From positions 25,491 through 89,490 of the forward strand of contig JAJZFH010000066.1 in assembly GCA_021805445.1 (NCBI GenBank): a stretch of 64,000 bases of DNA, written 5' to 3'. The notes below the pieces were generated by a model. The model did no database searches. It worked only from the letters and a program-made list of their open reading frames with translations, and was not told where the DNA came from. The stretch's first letter is position 1. Each line of letters opens with the position of its first letter. A program made the translations under genes and the position numbers. Source of the DNA: Pseudomonadota bacterium. Lineage in GTDB: Bacteria > Pseudomonadota > Gammaproteobacteria > Burkholderiales > Ferrovaceae. Positions 1-7,505 of the stretch are shown here, in pieces.

Positions 1-906
1 CTGGCCGCACTGACCGGAAGCGTTTTCGGCAGCATCCTCCGCCTGACCGCTGCAGAGCGGCGCTTTGCGGTAGCCTGTGGTGCGGCGGCGGGACTGGCCG
101 GCGCTTACAACACACCGATTGCCGGTGCATTGTTCGTCGTTGAAATCATTCTGGGCGAAATCGGGGTGAAAAGCCTTGGGCCCCTTTTGCTGGCAGCGGC
201 GATTGCAGATTTCGTGGTGCGCCACATCAGTGGTGCCGCGCCCATCTTCGCGGCAACACCCGGCAATTTGCAGAGCCTGATGGAACTGCTCATGGTGGTG
301 GGGATGGGACTCGTTTCGGGGCTGTTGGGCCCCTTGTTCATCCTGGCTTTGGATCACACCCATCATTTTTTTTCCCGGTTGCGCCTGCCCCTCTGGGTGA
401 AAATGACCCTCGCAGGACTGATCGTGGGGGGGCTCTCGGCCATTCGTCCGGAAGTCTGGGGGAATGGCTATTCGGTGATCAACTCATTGCTCCATCAATC
501 GTGGTTGTGGCAAAACATCCTGCTCATCCTGGGACTGAAGATACTGGCCACTGTTCTGACGTCCGGTTCGGGAGCGGTGGGGGGCGTGTTCACGCCCACG
601 TTGTTTATCGGGGCTGCACTCGGAACGCTGGCTGGCCATATGGCCCAAACTTTTCTACCGGAAACTTCATTGACCGCTTTTACCCTGGTGGGCATGAGCG
701 CATTTCTGGCTGCCGTGACTCATGCCCCGTTGACCGCAGTGATGATGGTCAGCGAAATGACTTCGGGTTACGGCCTCGTCCCTGCGTTGTTGGTGGCGAG
801 TCTGGCGGGGCACTACGTCTCGTCTGTTTTGCATCCCCCCTCCATTTACGCGCACTCGATTCCGACGGATCACCCCACACAAAACCCGCCCACCATTTCT
901 TTCTGA
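1..906 (+). CDS. ClC-type chloride channel/antiporter, 3' part
   Basis: The reading frame is open from the first base of the window, so the 5' end of the gene lies outside; 301 codons remain. It is an integral membrane protein of the voltage-gated chloride channel (ClC) family, which moves Cl- (often in exchange for H+) across the inner membrane. Visible family signatures are NTPIAGALFVVE near codon 37 and GGVFTPTLFIGAALG near codon 195, the segments that line the anion pathway, with long hydrophobic helices between. The protein stops shortly after the last helix, so there is no C-terminal CBS pair, as in the short prokaryotic ClC proteins. Whether it is a channel or an exchanger cannot be judged because the upstream gating segment is missing. 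Confidence 0.9.
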   Translation: MAALTGSVFGSILRLTAAERRFAVACGAAAGLAGAYNTPIAGALFVVEIILGEIGVKSLGPLLLAAAIADFVVRHISGAAPIFAATPGNLQSLMELLMVVGMGLVSGLLGPLFILALDHTHHFFSRLRLPLWVKMTLAGLIVGGLSAIRPEVWGNGYSVINSLLHQSWLWQNILLILGLKILATVLTSGSGAVGGVFTPTLFIGAALGTLAGHMAQTFLPETSLTAFTLVGMSAFLAAVTHAPLTAVMMVSEMTSGYGLVPALLVASLAGHYVSSVLHPPSIYAHSIPTDHPTQNPPTISF

Positions 907-1028
907 AGAGAGAGAACCGGGCGGGGGAGATTTTTCTCCCACCAGAGGCGCTGATCGGTTCTGCCTCGAACACCTCGACATCCTCTCGGGGTAGCGAGGG
1001 AATGATGGCGAAGGGCCGCTCGATCCTC

Positions 1029-1057
1029 TTGGCAAACCGGTAAAAGTCAGATAGAAT
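1029..1057 (+). promoter_or_regulatory. Predicted sigma-70 promoter of tRNA-Glu
   Basis: A -35 box TTGGCA (1029-1034) and a -10 box TAGAAT (1052-1057) are separated by exactly 17 bases, each matching 5 of 6 consensus positions. The predicted start of transcription is near 1064, about 44 bases upstream of the tRNA. Nothing else in the 200-base gap after the ClC gene looks like a gene. Confidence 0.65.
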
Positions 1058-1107
1058 TGCGCTTCTCTACAACATCGATCAAAAGATGTTGACCTTTCGA
1101 GGTGTCT

Positions 1108-1183
1108 GTCCCCATCGTCTAGAGGCCTAGGACATCGCCCTTTCACGGCGGTAACCGGGGTTCGAATCCCCGTGGGGACGCCA
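1108..1183 (+). tRNA. tRNA-Glu (anticodon TTC)
   Basis: This is a 76-base cloverleaf with an encoded CCA end. The acceptor stem GTCCCCA/TGGGGAC pairs perfectly, the discriminator is G at 1180, the T-loop contains TTCGAAT, and the anticodon loop CTTTCAC has TTC at 1142-1144. The sequence is close to enterobacterial tRNA-Glu. Its 3' end is duplicated at 2440-2469, so it appears to be the insertion target of the small element that follows. Confidence 0.97.
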
Positions 1184-1190
1184 ATAAAAT
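1161..1190 (+). repeat. attL-like direct repeat (3' end of tRNA-Glu)
   Basis: Thirty bases starting in the T-loop of tRNA-Glu and running 7 bases past CCA are repeated at 2440-2469 with 28 of 30 matches (differences at 1176 and 1186). This is the layout left by integration of an element at a tRNA 3' end. The copy here keeps the tRNA intact. Confidence 0.75.
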
Positions 1191-1247
1191 CAAGCGGTTA
1201 GCACATTACACCGCCCCAGATTCGCCGTCCGTACGGAATCAGTACGG

Positions 1248-1382
1248 AAAGAGCCTTTTAAGATCCCCTATAGCGGCAGTGCGGCGTTCCACCCCGCATT
1301 GCTGCTGTCGATTCTGGTTTACGGCTATGCTACCGGCGTATTTTCCAGTCGCAAGCTTGAAAACGCGACCGGGTATGTATAG
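1248..1382 (+). pseudogene. Transposase N-terminal remnant (IS1182/DUF772-like)
   Basis: The frame reads a short peptide ending in a TAG stop at 1380-1382. It contains the stretch AAFHPALLLSILVYGYATG, followed by VFSSRKLENAT. This is the N-terminal DUF772 region of IS1182/IS5-type transposases, where HPALLL, GYATGVFSSR and a following ATYDxVAFR stretch are usual. The similarity stops immediately after ENAT, so more than 80 percent of a normal transposase is missing. No start codon, terminal inverted repeat or downstream continuation is visible. The 219 bases from here to 1601 hold no recognisable gene. I read this as a dead IS fragment inside the tRNA-linked insert. Confidence 0.7.
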
Positions 1383-1601
1383 TTTTTGAAATTGCGAATA
1401 AATTCTCTCGGCAAGAATGCGCGAACTATCCGATTAAACATCAAGCCCGACAGGCTGCTAGACAAAAGGGCGTGATAGCCACGAAAATCGAAATCTTGGA
1501 ATCATTTCATGGAAAGCACCCAGAAAAAATATGGCATACAATCTGCTGAACTACTTTGAAAAAACCGTGTTATGGTATCTCTCGGTAAGGTGAGGTGACA
1601 C

Positions 1602-1802
1602 ATGCAACCCGTGAGCCAGTATCAGGAAATAGAACGCGCCATCGTTTATGACGATGGTCAGGCGGCCAGAGAACATCTGGAGGCAGGAAGACCGATTTAT
1701 TTCATGCGACACGACCAGATCATCAAAAAGTTCCCTGACGGCAGGGAACAAGTCGTAGACATCAGCGACGACGGAGTAGTATTGATTATCCAGGATCTGT
1801 AA
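1602..1802 (+). CDS. Small protein upstream of zeta toxin, candidate antitoxin
   Basis: A 66-residue acidic protein whose ATG follows an AAGGTGAGGTG ribosome-binding region. Its stop codon TAA shares one base with the ATG of the zeta toxin gene, so the two are translationally coupled. It bears no resemblance to the helical epsilon or PezA antitoxins. It has a central segment with REHLEAGRPIYFMRHD and a C-terminal half rich in Asp and hydrophobic residues. Small proteins with an AGRPIY-like motif are, as I recall, often found just ahead of zeta-family genes, but I do not know a named function. The antitoxin role is inferred only from position and coupling. Confidence 0.8.
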   Translation: MQPVSQYQEIERAIVYDDGQAAREHLEAGRPIYFMRHDQIIKKFPDGREQVVDISDDGVVLIIQDL

Positions 1803-2380
1803 TGCCTCAACTCTGGGTCATTGCTGGCCCCAATGGCGCTGGAAAGACGACTATTGCCAATCGCTGGCTGGCCCATCGGATCCCCGTTGTTTCACCGGAT
1901 ACATTTGCTACCAATGAAGGATTGAGTTCGGTAGATGCAGGCCGCAAGGCTGTTGTCATACAAAATTCCCTACTGGATTCCGGTTCTGACTTTGCCATCG
2001 ACACGACGCTATCAGGGAAACGGGAACTCTCTTTGATGCGTACAGCCGCTCAACGCGGGTACAAGGTCAGTCTGGTTTTTGTCTGCGTTGAATCCCCAAA
2101 GATTTGCAACTTACGAATACTGGAACGCGTGGCCAATGGGGGGCACTCAGTACCGCCAGAAGATGTGGTCCGAAGATTCGAACGCAGTCTGAACAATCTC
2201 AGAGAGAGTTTCAATGTAGCCCATCGGATTTTTGTTCTCGACAATAGCGATGAGCGACGCAATCTATTGTTTTCCATTGAAAATGGGCGCGTCAAGCACC
2301 TGTCAGGTCATTTACCGTTATGGGCAAAATCCTCCATTCCCGAGGAACTTCTGGTTTTTCGCAAAGAGAAAAGTATCTGA
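1802..2380 (+). CDS. Zeta toxin family P-loop kinase
   Basis: The 192-residue protein is a zeta-family nucleotide kinase. Members phosphorylate UDP-N-acetylglucosamine or related UDP-sugars and so block cell-wall synthesis. The Walker A motif GPNGAGKTT lies at residues 9-17. A family block FAIDTTLSG surrounds residue 67, where most relatives have Glu in place of this Asp. A conserved Arg-containing segment RRFERSLNNL lies near residue 120. The length fits the compact single-domain zeta proteins. The gene lies within the repeat-bounded insert at tRNA-Glu, directly downstream of and coupled to a 66-codon partner. Toxicity and substrate are inferred from the family; Asp67 should be kept in mind when predicting activity. 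Confidence 0.85.
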   Translation: MPQLWVIAGPNGAGKTTIANRWLAHRIPVVSPDTFATNEGLSSVDAGRKAVVIQNSLLDSGSDFAIDTTLSGKRELSLMRTAAQRGYKVSLVFVCVESPKICNLRILERVANGGHSVPPEDVVRRFERSLNNLRESFNVAHRIFVLDNSDERRNLLFSIENGRVKHLSGHLPLWAKSSIPEELLVFRKEKSI

Positions 2381-2439
2381 ACGGCTTAGGCAGGTTGTTG
2401 AAAAACGAGGCCATCCTTACGATTTCTTCCTCATGAAAC

Positions 2440-2469
2440 TTCGAATCCCCGTGGAGACGCCAATGAAAT
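2440..2469 (+). repeat. attR-like direct repeat of tRNA-Glu 3' end
   Basis: This copy matches 1161-1190 at 28 of 30 positions, with changes at 2455 and 2465. It sits 59 bases after the zeta toxin stop and marks the right edge of the insert. Only the tRNA 3' tail is present, so it does not encode a functional tRNA. Confidence 0.75.
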
Positions 2470-2486
2470 TTGGTCATTATCACGGC

Positions 2487-2532
2487 TTGCAGTCGAAATC
2501 GCAAGAAGTTATACTTTAATATAACTTCTTGC
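2487..2532 (+). promoter_or_regulatory. MazEF promoter with perfect palindromic operator
   Basis: Two arms, GCAAGAAGTTATA (2501-2513) and TATAACTTCTTGC (2520-2532), form a perfect 13-bp inverted repeat around a 6-base centre. A good -10 box TATACT (2510-2515) sits inside the palindrome, with a weak -35 TTGCAG (2487-2492) 17 bases upstream. The arrangement fits autorepression by the AbrB/MazE-fold antitoxin encoded 14 bases downstream. The palindrome has no T-run, so it is not a terminator. Confidence 0.7.
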
Positions 2533-2546
2533 GTGGGAGGTGCATC

Positions 2547-2804
2547 ATGCACACAACCAATCTGCGCAAGGTTGGAGGCTCGATCATGTTGGCCGTGCCG
2601 CCAGCCTTCCTCGATCAACTGCACCTGCAAGCCGGCGCAACGGTCGGCCTCACAGTCGACCATGGCCGCCTGGTGGTCAACCCCAATCCGCGCCCCCGCT
2701 ACACGCTCGCGGAGTTGCTGGCCGTGTCAGACTATTCGCAACCGCAAACGGCCGATGACCGTGAATGGGTTGATGCGCCCGCCGTAGGCGGTGAACTGCC
2801 ATGA
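2547..2804 (+). CDS. mazE: MazE/PemI-type antitoxin (AbrB fold)
   Basis: An 85-residue protein with the N-terminal swapped-hairpin AbrB domain: the segment NLRKVGGSIMLAVPPAFLDQ is the usual DNA-binding half. It is followed by a hydrophobic strand (VGLTVDHGRLVV) and a Pro/Asp-rich tail that would wrap the toxin. The ATG is 6 bases after a GGGAGG ribosome-binding site. A longer frame starting at TTG 2529 would remove that site from its leader, so I prefer 2547. The last codons overlap the toxin start by 4 bases (ATGA). It is expected to neutralise the following MazF-like RNase and to repress the operon at the palindrome just upstream. Confidence 0.9.
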   Translation: MHTTNLRKVGGSIMLAVPPAFLDQLHLQAGATVGLTVDHGRLVVNPNPRPRYTLAELLAVSDYSQPQTADDREWVDAPAVGGELP

Positions 2805-3127
2805 AGCGGGGCGACATCTATCTCTTGTCGCTCGATCCGACTGCCGGACACGAGCAAAGCGGTAGCCTTCCCGTCTTGGTCGTGTCTCCCGCCGAGTTCA
2901 ATGAGGCCACCAAGTTGCCGGTGATCCTGCCCATCACCAACGGCGGCGAGTTCGCCCGCCGCCTTGGTTTCGCCGTACCCGTGACCAGGATCAAGACTAC
3001 CGGCATCGTGCGCTGTGACCAGCCGCGCGTAATCGACCTGGCCGCACGCCACGCCCGCAAGGTAGACACACTGCCAGCGCTGCTCATGGATGAAGTGCTG
3101 GCGAAAGTCGCCACTCTCTTCGAGTGA
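2801..3127 (+). CDS. mazF: MazF/PemK-family mRNA endoribonuclease toxin
   Basis: A 108-residue member of the PemK/MazF family, sequence-specific RNases that cut mRNA. The family start KRGDIYLLSLDPTAGHEQSG is clear, with the catalytic-region Arg/Gly and the conserved PVLVVSP strand, followed by LPITNGG and a TGIVRCDQPRVID block containing the second conserved region. Length is normal. It overlaps the antitoxin gene by 4 bases. The pair lies immediately outside the tRNA-Glu insert and before the housekeeping proA operon, so it may be a separate acquisition at the same hotspot. Confidence 0.92.
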   Translation: MKRGDIYLLSLDPTAGHEQSGSLPVLVVSPAEFNEATKLPVILPITNGGEFARRLGFAVPVTRIKTTGIVRCDQPRVIDLAARHARKVDTLPALLMDEVLAKVATLFE

Positions 3128-3163
3128 GCACTCACTGAGCGGCGTTATTTCCAATTCCAAACA

Positions 3164-3193
3164 ATGACAGACAGTGCCGCGACCCCTTATAAT
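3164..3193 (+). promoter_or_regulatory. Predicted promoter of the proA operon
   Basis: A -35 box ATGACA (3164-3169) and a perfect -10 box TATAAT (3188-3193) are separated by 18 bases, in the only sizeable gap before proA. The predicted leader is about 40 bases. The genes that follow are nearly all overlapping, so this probably drives proA through rng. Confidence 0.6.
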
Positions 3194-3237
3194 GGTAGTG
3201 TAAAACTCCCTGTCCTATTTTTTGGGTATACCGGTTC

Positions 3238-4503
3238 ATGACCTCAGCACTTTCCGCCCAACTCGACGCTTTGGGGCAACGGGCTCGCCAGGCTGCCCGC
3301 GTGGGCGCGCGCGCCAGCACTGCGACCAAAAATCAGGCGCTGCGCGCGGCGGCCCGGATCCTGCGCCAGGATCAGAAAAGCCTCTTGCACGCCAACGCGC
3401 AGGATGTGGCCAATGCCCGCGCCCATGGACAGGATGCAGCCTTCATCGACCGCCTCACCCTGACCGCCCAATCCATCGAAGCCATGGCCGTCGGCCTGGA
3501 ACAGATTGCAGACCTGCCTGATCCGGTGGGGGCGATCAACGGGTTGACCCGCCGCCCCTCAGGCATCGAGGTGGGGCAGATGCGGGTTCCCCTCGGCGTC
3601 ATCGCCATCATCTATGAATCCCGTCCCAACGTGACCGCTGATGCCGCCGGTCTTTGCCTCAAGGCGGGCAATGCCTGTCTCCTGCGGGGAGGGTCCGAAG
3701 CGCACCATTCCAACCGGGCCATTGCCCGTGCCCTGCATGAAGGGCTGGAATCCGCCCAACTCCCCACCGATCTGATCCAGGTCTTGCCCATGACCGACCG
3801 GGCGGCAGTGGACATTCTGGTCACCCTGACCCAATGGGTGGATGTCGTCATCCCCCGCGGCGGGAAGGGACTGATCGAACACATTTCGGCCCTGGCCCGG
3901 GTACCGGTCCTGAAACACCTGCACGGCGTCTGTCATACCTACATCGATGCCGGTGCGGATGTTCCCATGGCCCTGCGCGTGGCGGACAATGCCAAGACCC
4001 AGCGCTATGGCACCTGCAATACCATGGAAACCCTTTTGGTGCACCAGGACATCGCACCGTCCATCCTGCCCCCCCTCGCCGCCCTGTATCTGGCCAAGGG
4101 GGTGGAACTGCGGGGCGACGAAACGACCCGCTCGCTGATCCCCCAAGCCATTCCCGCCACTGAAGAAGACTGGTCCACCGAATATCTGGCCCCGATCCTG
4201 GCCATACGGGTCGTGCCCGATCTGGATGCCGCCCTCGACCATATTTCCCGGTACGGTTCCCAGCATACCGATGCCATTCTCACCAACCATTGGGAACATG
4301 CCCAACGGTTCCTGCGCGAAGTGGATTCCAGTTCCGTCATGGTCAATGCTTCCACGCGCTTTGCCGATGGCTTTGAATACGGATTGGGGGCGGAAATCGG
4401 CATTTCCACGGACAAATTGCATGCACGCGGCCCCGTTGGCCTGGAAGGGTTGACCAGTCAGAAATATATCGTGCTGGGACACGGGGAAACCCGCACCGGA
4501 TGA
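3238..4503 (+). CDS. proA: Gamma-glutamyl phosphate reductase
   Basis: A 421-residue cytoplasmic enzyme that reduces gamma-glutamyl phosphate with NADPH to glutamate semialdehyde, the second step of proline synthesis. The aldehyde dehydrogenase-like fold is recognisable from [20 protein letters not shown] and LLRGGSEA in the cofactor domain. The catalytic cysteine is Cys232 in [29 protein letters not shown] is at the C-terminus. The length matches the family. The gene starts an operon; its stop overlaps the nadD start (ATGA). proC, the last step of the pathway, is encoded on the other strand at 8073-8876. Confidence 0.97.
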   Translation: MTSALSAQLDALGQRARQAARVGARASTATKNQALRAAARILRQDQKSLLHANAQDVANARAHGQDAAFIDRLTLTAQSIEAMAVGLEQIADLPDPVGAINGLTRRPSGIEVGQMRVPLGVIAIIYESRPNVTADAAGLCLKAGNACLLRGGSEAHHSNRAIARALHEGLESAQLPTDLIQVLPMTDRAAVDILVTLTQWVDVVIPRGGKGLIEHISALARVPVLKHLHGVCHTYIDAGADVPMALRVADNAKTQRYGTCNTMETLLVHQDIAPSILPPLAALYLAKGVELRGDETTRSLIPQAIPATEEDWSTEYLAPILAIRVVPDLDAALDHISRYGSQHTDAILTNHWEHAQRFLREVDSSSVMVNASTRFADGFEYGLGAEIGISTDKLHARGPVGLEGLTSQKYIVLGHGETRTG

Positions 4504-5153
4504 AATCCATGATTGGGGTACTGGGCGGGACCTTCGACCCGATCCATGATGGGCACCTGGCCATGGCCCGATTTGCGCGCGCCCAACTGGATCTGTCCAA
4601 AGTCCTGCTGATCCCTGCCGGGTTTCCCTGGCAACGACAACCCCGCGCTTCCGCCGAAGACCGTCTGCATATGGCCGAGTTGGCCGTCGCCCAGCACCCC
4701 TTCATCGAGGTGGATGCCCGGGAGATCTGCCGTCATACCCCGACGTATACCCTGGACACGCTCGAGGAATTGCGCACGGTCTACGGCAGCGATCAACCCT
4801 TCTGCCTGATTCTGGGCAGCGACGCCTTCCTCAACCTCCCCACCTGGAAAGAGTGGATGCGCGTTCTCGATCTGGCCCATGTGGCTGTGCTGTGCCGTCC
4901 GGGGTTTGACCTGCCCATCGAACACTTTATCCCCCCTCTGCGCGAAGCCTGGAATGCACGGCAGAGCAACGTGTCGGACATCCGGAACGCTCTCGGAGGA
5001 CGAATGATTCGCCTTGAAATGCCGCCCATGCCCATTTCCTCGACCCAGATCCGGCATGCCCTGGCCCATTCCCTCCCCTCGCTGGAGAGTTTGTTGCCTC
5101 CGCCCGTGTTGAATTACATTGAAACCCACCACCTATACCGTCCCCTCCCATGA
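4500..5153 (+). CDS. nadD: Nicotinate-nucleotide adenylyltransferase
   Basis: A 217-residue nucleotidyltransferase that joins nicotinate mononucleotide and ATP to deamido-NAD in NAD synthesis. The [15 protein letters not shown] segment near the N-terminus carries the ATP-binding T/HxxH signature, and the C-terminal ISSTQIR motif is present. ATG 4500 overlaps the proA stop; a second ATG at 4509 would remove only three residues. It overlaps rsfS by 4 bases, the usual proteobacterial order. Confidence 0.96.
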   Translation: MKSMIGVLGGTFDPIHDGHLAMARFARAQLDLSKVLLIPAGFPWQRQPRASAEDRLHMAELAVAQHPFIEVDAREICRHTPTYTLDTLEELRTVYGSDQPFCLILGSDAFLNLPTWKEWMRVLDLAHVAVLCRPGFDLPIEHFIPPLREAWNARQSNVSDIRNALGGRMIRLEMPPMPISSTQIRHALAHSLPSLESLLPPPVLNYIETHHLYRPLP

Positions 5154-5572
5154 ATGCATCCTTGTCTCCCTCCACTCCTGCGAGCGCTCCGGAACCCATG
5201 ACCCTGCCCGCCGTTCCAAGTTCCCTGCTGCCCACCGTACTGAATGCCCTCGAAGACATCAAGGCGAAGAATATCGAAGTGCTGGACGTTCGCACGCTGA
5301 CCAGTCTGTTCGACACCCTGGTCATCGCGAGCGCCGATTCCACCCGCCAGACCCGCGCCCTGGCCCACCATGTGGCGGATGAAGTTCGGAATGCCGGAAG
5401 AAAAGTTCTGAGCATGGAAGGCCTGCAGAGTGGCGAATGGATCCTGGTGGACCTGGGCTCCCTCATCGTCCACCTCATGCAACCCACGGTCCGTGATTAT
5501 TATGACTTGTCTTCCCTGTGGAAAGGCCCCCTCAGACCCGCATCGCCGCCGGCGCAGGACCCCACCCCTTGA
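5150..5572 (+). CDS. rsfS: Ribosomal silencing factor RsfS
   Basis: A 140-residue protein of the RsfS/YbeB/Iojap family that binds ribosomal protein L14 and blocks subunit joining during starvation. The family core is clear from ALEDIKAKNIEVLDVRTLTS through IASADSTRQTRALA to GEWILVDLGSLIVHLM and RDYYDLSSLW. There is an N-terminal extension of about 20 residues rich in Ser/Pro and a C-terminal Pro-rich tail beyond the usual 105-residue core. It lies between nadD and rlmH and overlaps both. Confidence 0.95.
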   Translation: MNASLSPSTPASAPEPMTLPAVPSSLLPTVLNALEDIKAKNIEVLDVRTLTSLFDTLVIASADSTRQTRALAHHVADEVRNAGRKVLSMEGLQSGEWILVDLGSLIVHLMQPTVRDYYDLSSLWKGPLRPASPPAQDPTP

Positions 5573-6039
5573 GATTGCGCCTGCTCACCCTGGGACAGCG
5601 CATGCCCGCCTGGGTCACGGACGCTTCCCGGACCTACGAAGCACGCATGCCCCGCGAGTTCTCCCTGGAGGTAGTGGAACTGAAGGCGGCCCCCCGCCAT
5701 GACGGACGCACGCGCACACAACTGTTGACCCGCGAAGCAGACGATCTTCTGACCACCTTGGGCAGTACCCCCTTCCATGCCCTGGATGAACGGGGCAGTC
5801 TCTGGACCACCCTGGAACTGGCCAAGAAACTGGAGCAAGCCCAGCAGAGCGGGGACTCCCTGGCCTTTGTGATCGGCAGTGCCGATGGCCTTCATCCCCG
5901 CATTTTTCAACACTCGCGGGCCCCACTGGCGCTCTCGCGCATGACCTTGCCCCATGGTCTGGCGCGCGTTTTGATGGTGGAACAACTCTACCGTGCCGTC
6001 ATGATCCTGAAAGGGCACCCTTATCATCGAGACAGTTGA
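5569..6039 (+). CDS. rlmH: 23S rRNA pseudouridine-1915 N3-methyltransferase
   Basis: A 156-residue SPOUT-class methyltransferase that modifies m3-pseudouridine 1915 in helix 69 of 23S rRNA. SPOUT-knot motifs FVIGSADGLHP and LSRMTLPHGLARVLMVEQLYRA are clear. I place the start at TTG 5569, which gives MRLRLLTLGQRMP and the same length as the E. coli protein. The frame is open further upstream to 5518, but that part overlaps rsfS and has no family similarity. The TTG overlaps the rsfS stop codon. No maf gene separates it from rng, unlike many relatives. Confidence 0.94.
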   Translation: MRLRLLTLGQRMPAWVTDASRTYEARMPREFSLEVVELKAAPRHDGRTRTQLLTREADDLLTTLGSTPFHALDERGSLWTTLELAKKLEQAQQSGDSLAFVIGSADGLHPRIFQHSRAPLALSRMTLPHGLARVLMVEQLYRAVMILKGHPYHRDS

Positions 6040-6050
6040 GGACGAACCCT

Positions 6051-7505
6051 GTGAACAATCAGATCCTGGTCAATATCACCCCACAGGAAACCCGCGTGGC
6101 CATCATGGAATTGGGCGTTCCCCAGGAAATTCATGTCGAACGGTCCTCGGCACGAGGCATCGTGGGAAATATCTACTGGGGACGGGTGGCCCGCATCCTG
6201 CCCGGCATGCAATCGGCCTTCGTCGATCTGGGGCTGGAACGGGCCGCTTTCCTCCACGTCGGCGATATCTGGACTCCGCGTCACACGGACAACCCCCCGT
6301 GCCCTATTGAAAAAACCCTTTCCGAAGGCCAGACCCTCCTGGTCCAGGTCATCAAGGACCCCATCGGCACCAAAGGCGCCCGTCTCTCCACCCAGATCAG
6401 CATCGCGGGCCGTTATCTGGTCTATCTCCCCCAGGAAAATCATATCGGGGTTTCACAGCGGATCGAAAGCGAAGATGAACGGCAAACCCTGCGCGAACGC
6501 GTTCAAAACCTGATCCCGAACTGTACCCAGGGCGGATTCATCGTGCGCACCATGGCCGAATCCACTTCCGACCAGGAACTCCGGCACGACCTGGAATACC
6601 TGACCCAACTCTGGACCGAATTACAGGCAGCCTGTCGTCAAGCCACGGCTCCCTATCTTTTGTATCAGGACCTCAGCCTGGGACAACGGGTCATCCGCGA
6701 CTTCGTCATGGAGGATACCGACCGAATCATGGTGGATTCCCGGGAGAATCATGCCGGACTGGTGGAGTTCGCCCAACATTATTGCCCTCAGGCGCTCCTC
6801 TTTCTGGAGCATTACAGTGGAGCCCGCCCGCTCTTCGACCTGTTCGGGGTCGAGGAAGAGATCGAAAAAGCCCTGTCGCGCCGGGTCGACCTGAAATCGG
6901 GGGGCTACCTGATCATCGACCAGACTGAAGCCATGACCACCATCGACATCAATACCGGGGGGTTCGTGGGGCACCGCAACTTCGACGAAACCATTTTCAA
7001 GACCAACCTCGAAGCGACCCATGCCGTTGCGCGTCAACTGCGCTTGCGCAACCTGGGCGGGATCATCATCGTCGATTTCATCGACATGGACACGGAAGAA
7101 CACCAACAGGCCATTCTCGAGGAATTTCGCAAAGCGTTGGCACGGGACCGCACCCGCATCACCGTCAATGGATTCACTTCCCTGGGCCTGATCGAACTGA
7201 CGCGCAAACGCACACGCGAGAGTCTGGCCCATGTCCTCTGCGAGCCCTGCCCTTGTTGCAAGGGCAGCGCCCAACTCAAGACCCCGCAGACCGTGTGTTA
7301 TGAAATCCTGCGCGAAATCGTGCGCGTTGCCCGCCAATATGATGCCCGCGAATTTCGCATCATCGCCCACCCCCTGGTCACCGATCTTTTTCTGGACGAG
7401 GAATCCCAGACGCTGGCCAATGTCAGCGACTTCATCGGAAAACCCATTACCCTGCAGACCTCGAACGATCCCAATCAGGAACAGTACGACGTCATCTTCA
7501 CATGA
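6051..7505 (+). CDS. rng: Ribonuclease G
   Basis: A 484-residue endoribonuclease of the RNase E/G family, which matures the 16S rRNA 5' end and takes part in mRNA decay. The S1-like domain starts at about residue 35 (GNIYWGRVARILPGMQSAFVDLG). The catalytic acidic residues lie in TTIDINTGGF and IIIVDFIDMD, and the zinc-link cysteines in CEPCPCCKG. GTG 6051 follows a TGAGGAC ribosome-binding site and gives MNNQILVNITPQETRVA, the usual family start; an upstream TTG at 6036 is less likely. There is no C-terminal scaffold, which separates it from RNase E. It is the last gene of the proA operon and converges with yggT, overlapping by 8 bases. Confidence 0.96.
   Translation: MNNQILVNITPQETRVAIMELGVPQEIHVERSSARGIVGNIYWGRVARILPGMQSAFVDLGLERAAFLHVGDIWTPRHTDNPPCPIEKTLSEGQTLLVQVIKDPIGTKGARLSTQISIAGRYLVYLPQENHIGVSQRIESEDERQTLRERVQNLIPNCTQGGFIVRTMAESTSDQELRHDLEYLTQLWTELQAACRQATAPYLLYQDLSLGQRVIRDFVMEDTDRIMVDSRENHAGLVEFAQHYCPQALLFLEHYSGARPLFDLFGVEEEIEKALSRRVDLKSGGYLIIDQTEAMTTIDINTGGFVGHRNFDETIFKTNLEATHAVARQLRLRNLGGIIIVDFIDMDTEEHQQAILEEFRKALARDRTRITVNGFTSLGLIELTRKRTRESLAHVLCEPCPCCKGSAQLKTPQTVCYEILREIVRVARQYDAREFRIIAHPLVTDLFLDEESQTLANVSDFIGKPITLQTSNDPNQEQYDVIFT

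Noticed and set aside
925..940. GGGAGA/TCTCCC hairpin after the ClC gene as a terminator
   Set aside because: The T residues are in the loop, not after the stem, and only 6 pairs form.
3122..3138. Small inverted repeat AGTGAG/CTCACT at the mazF stop
   Set aside because: Six pairs with a 2-base centre and no T-run; not enough for a terminator or operator call.
2470..3237. A third copy of the tRNA-Glu repeat that would place MazEF inside a second island
   Set aside because: I looked for the TTCGAATCCCCG core after the toxin gene and found none, so the MazEF module is not bracketed.
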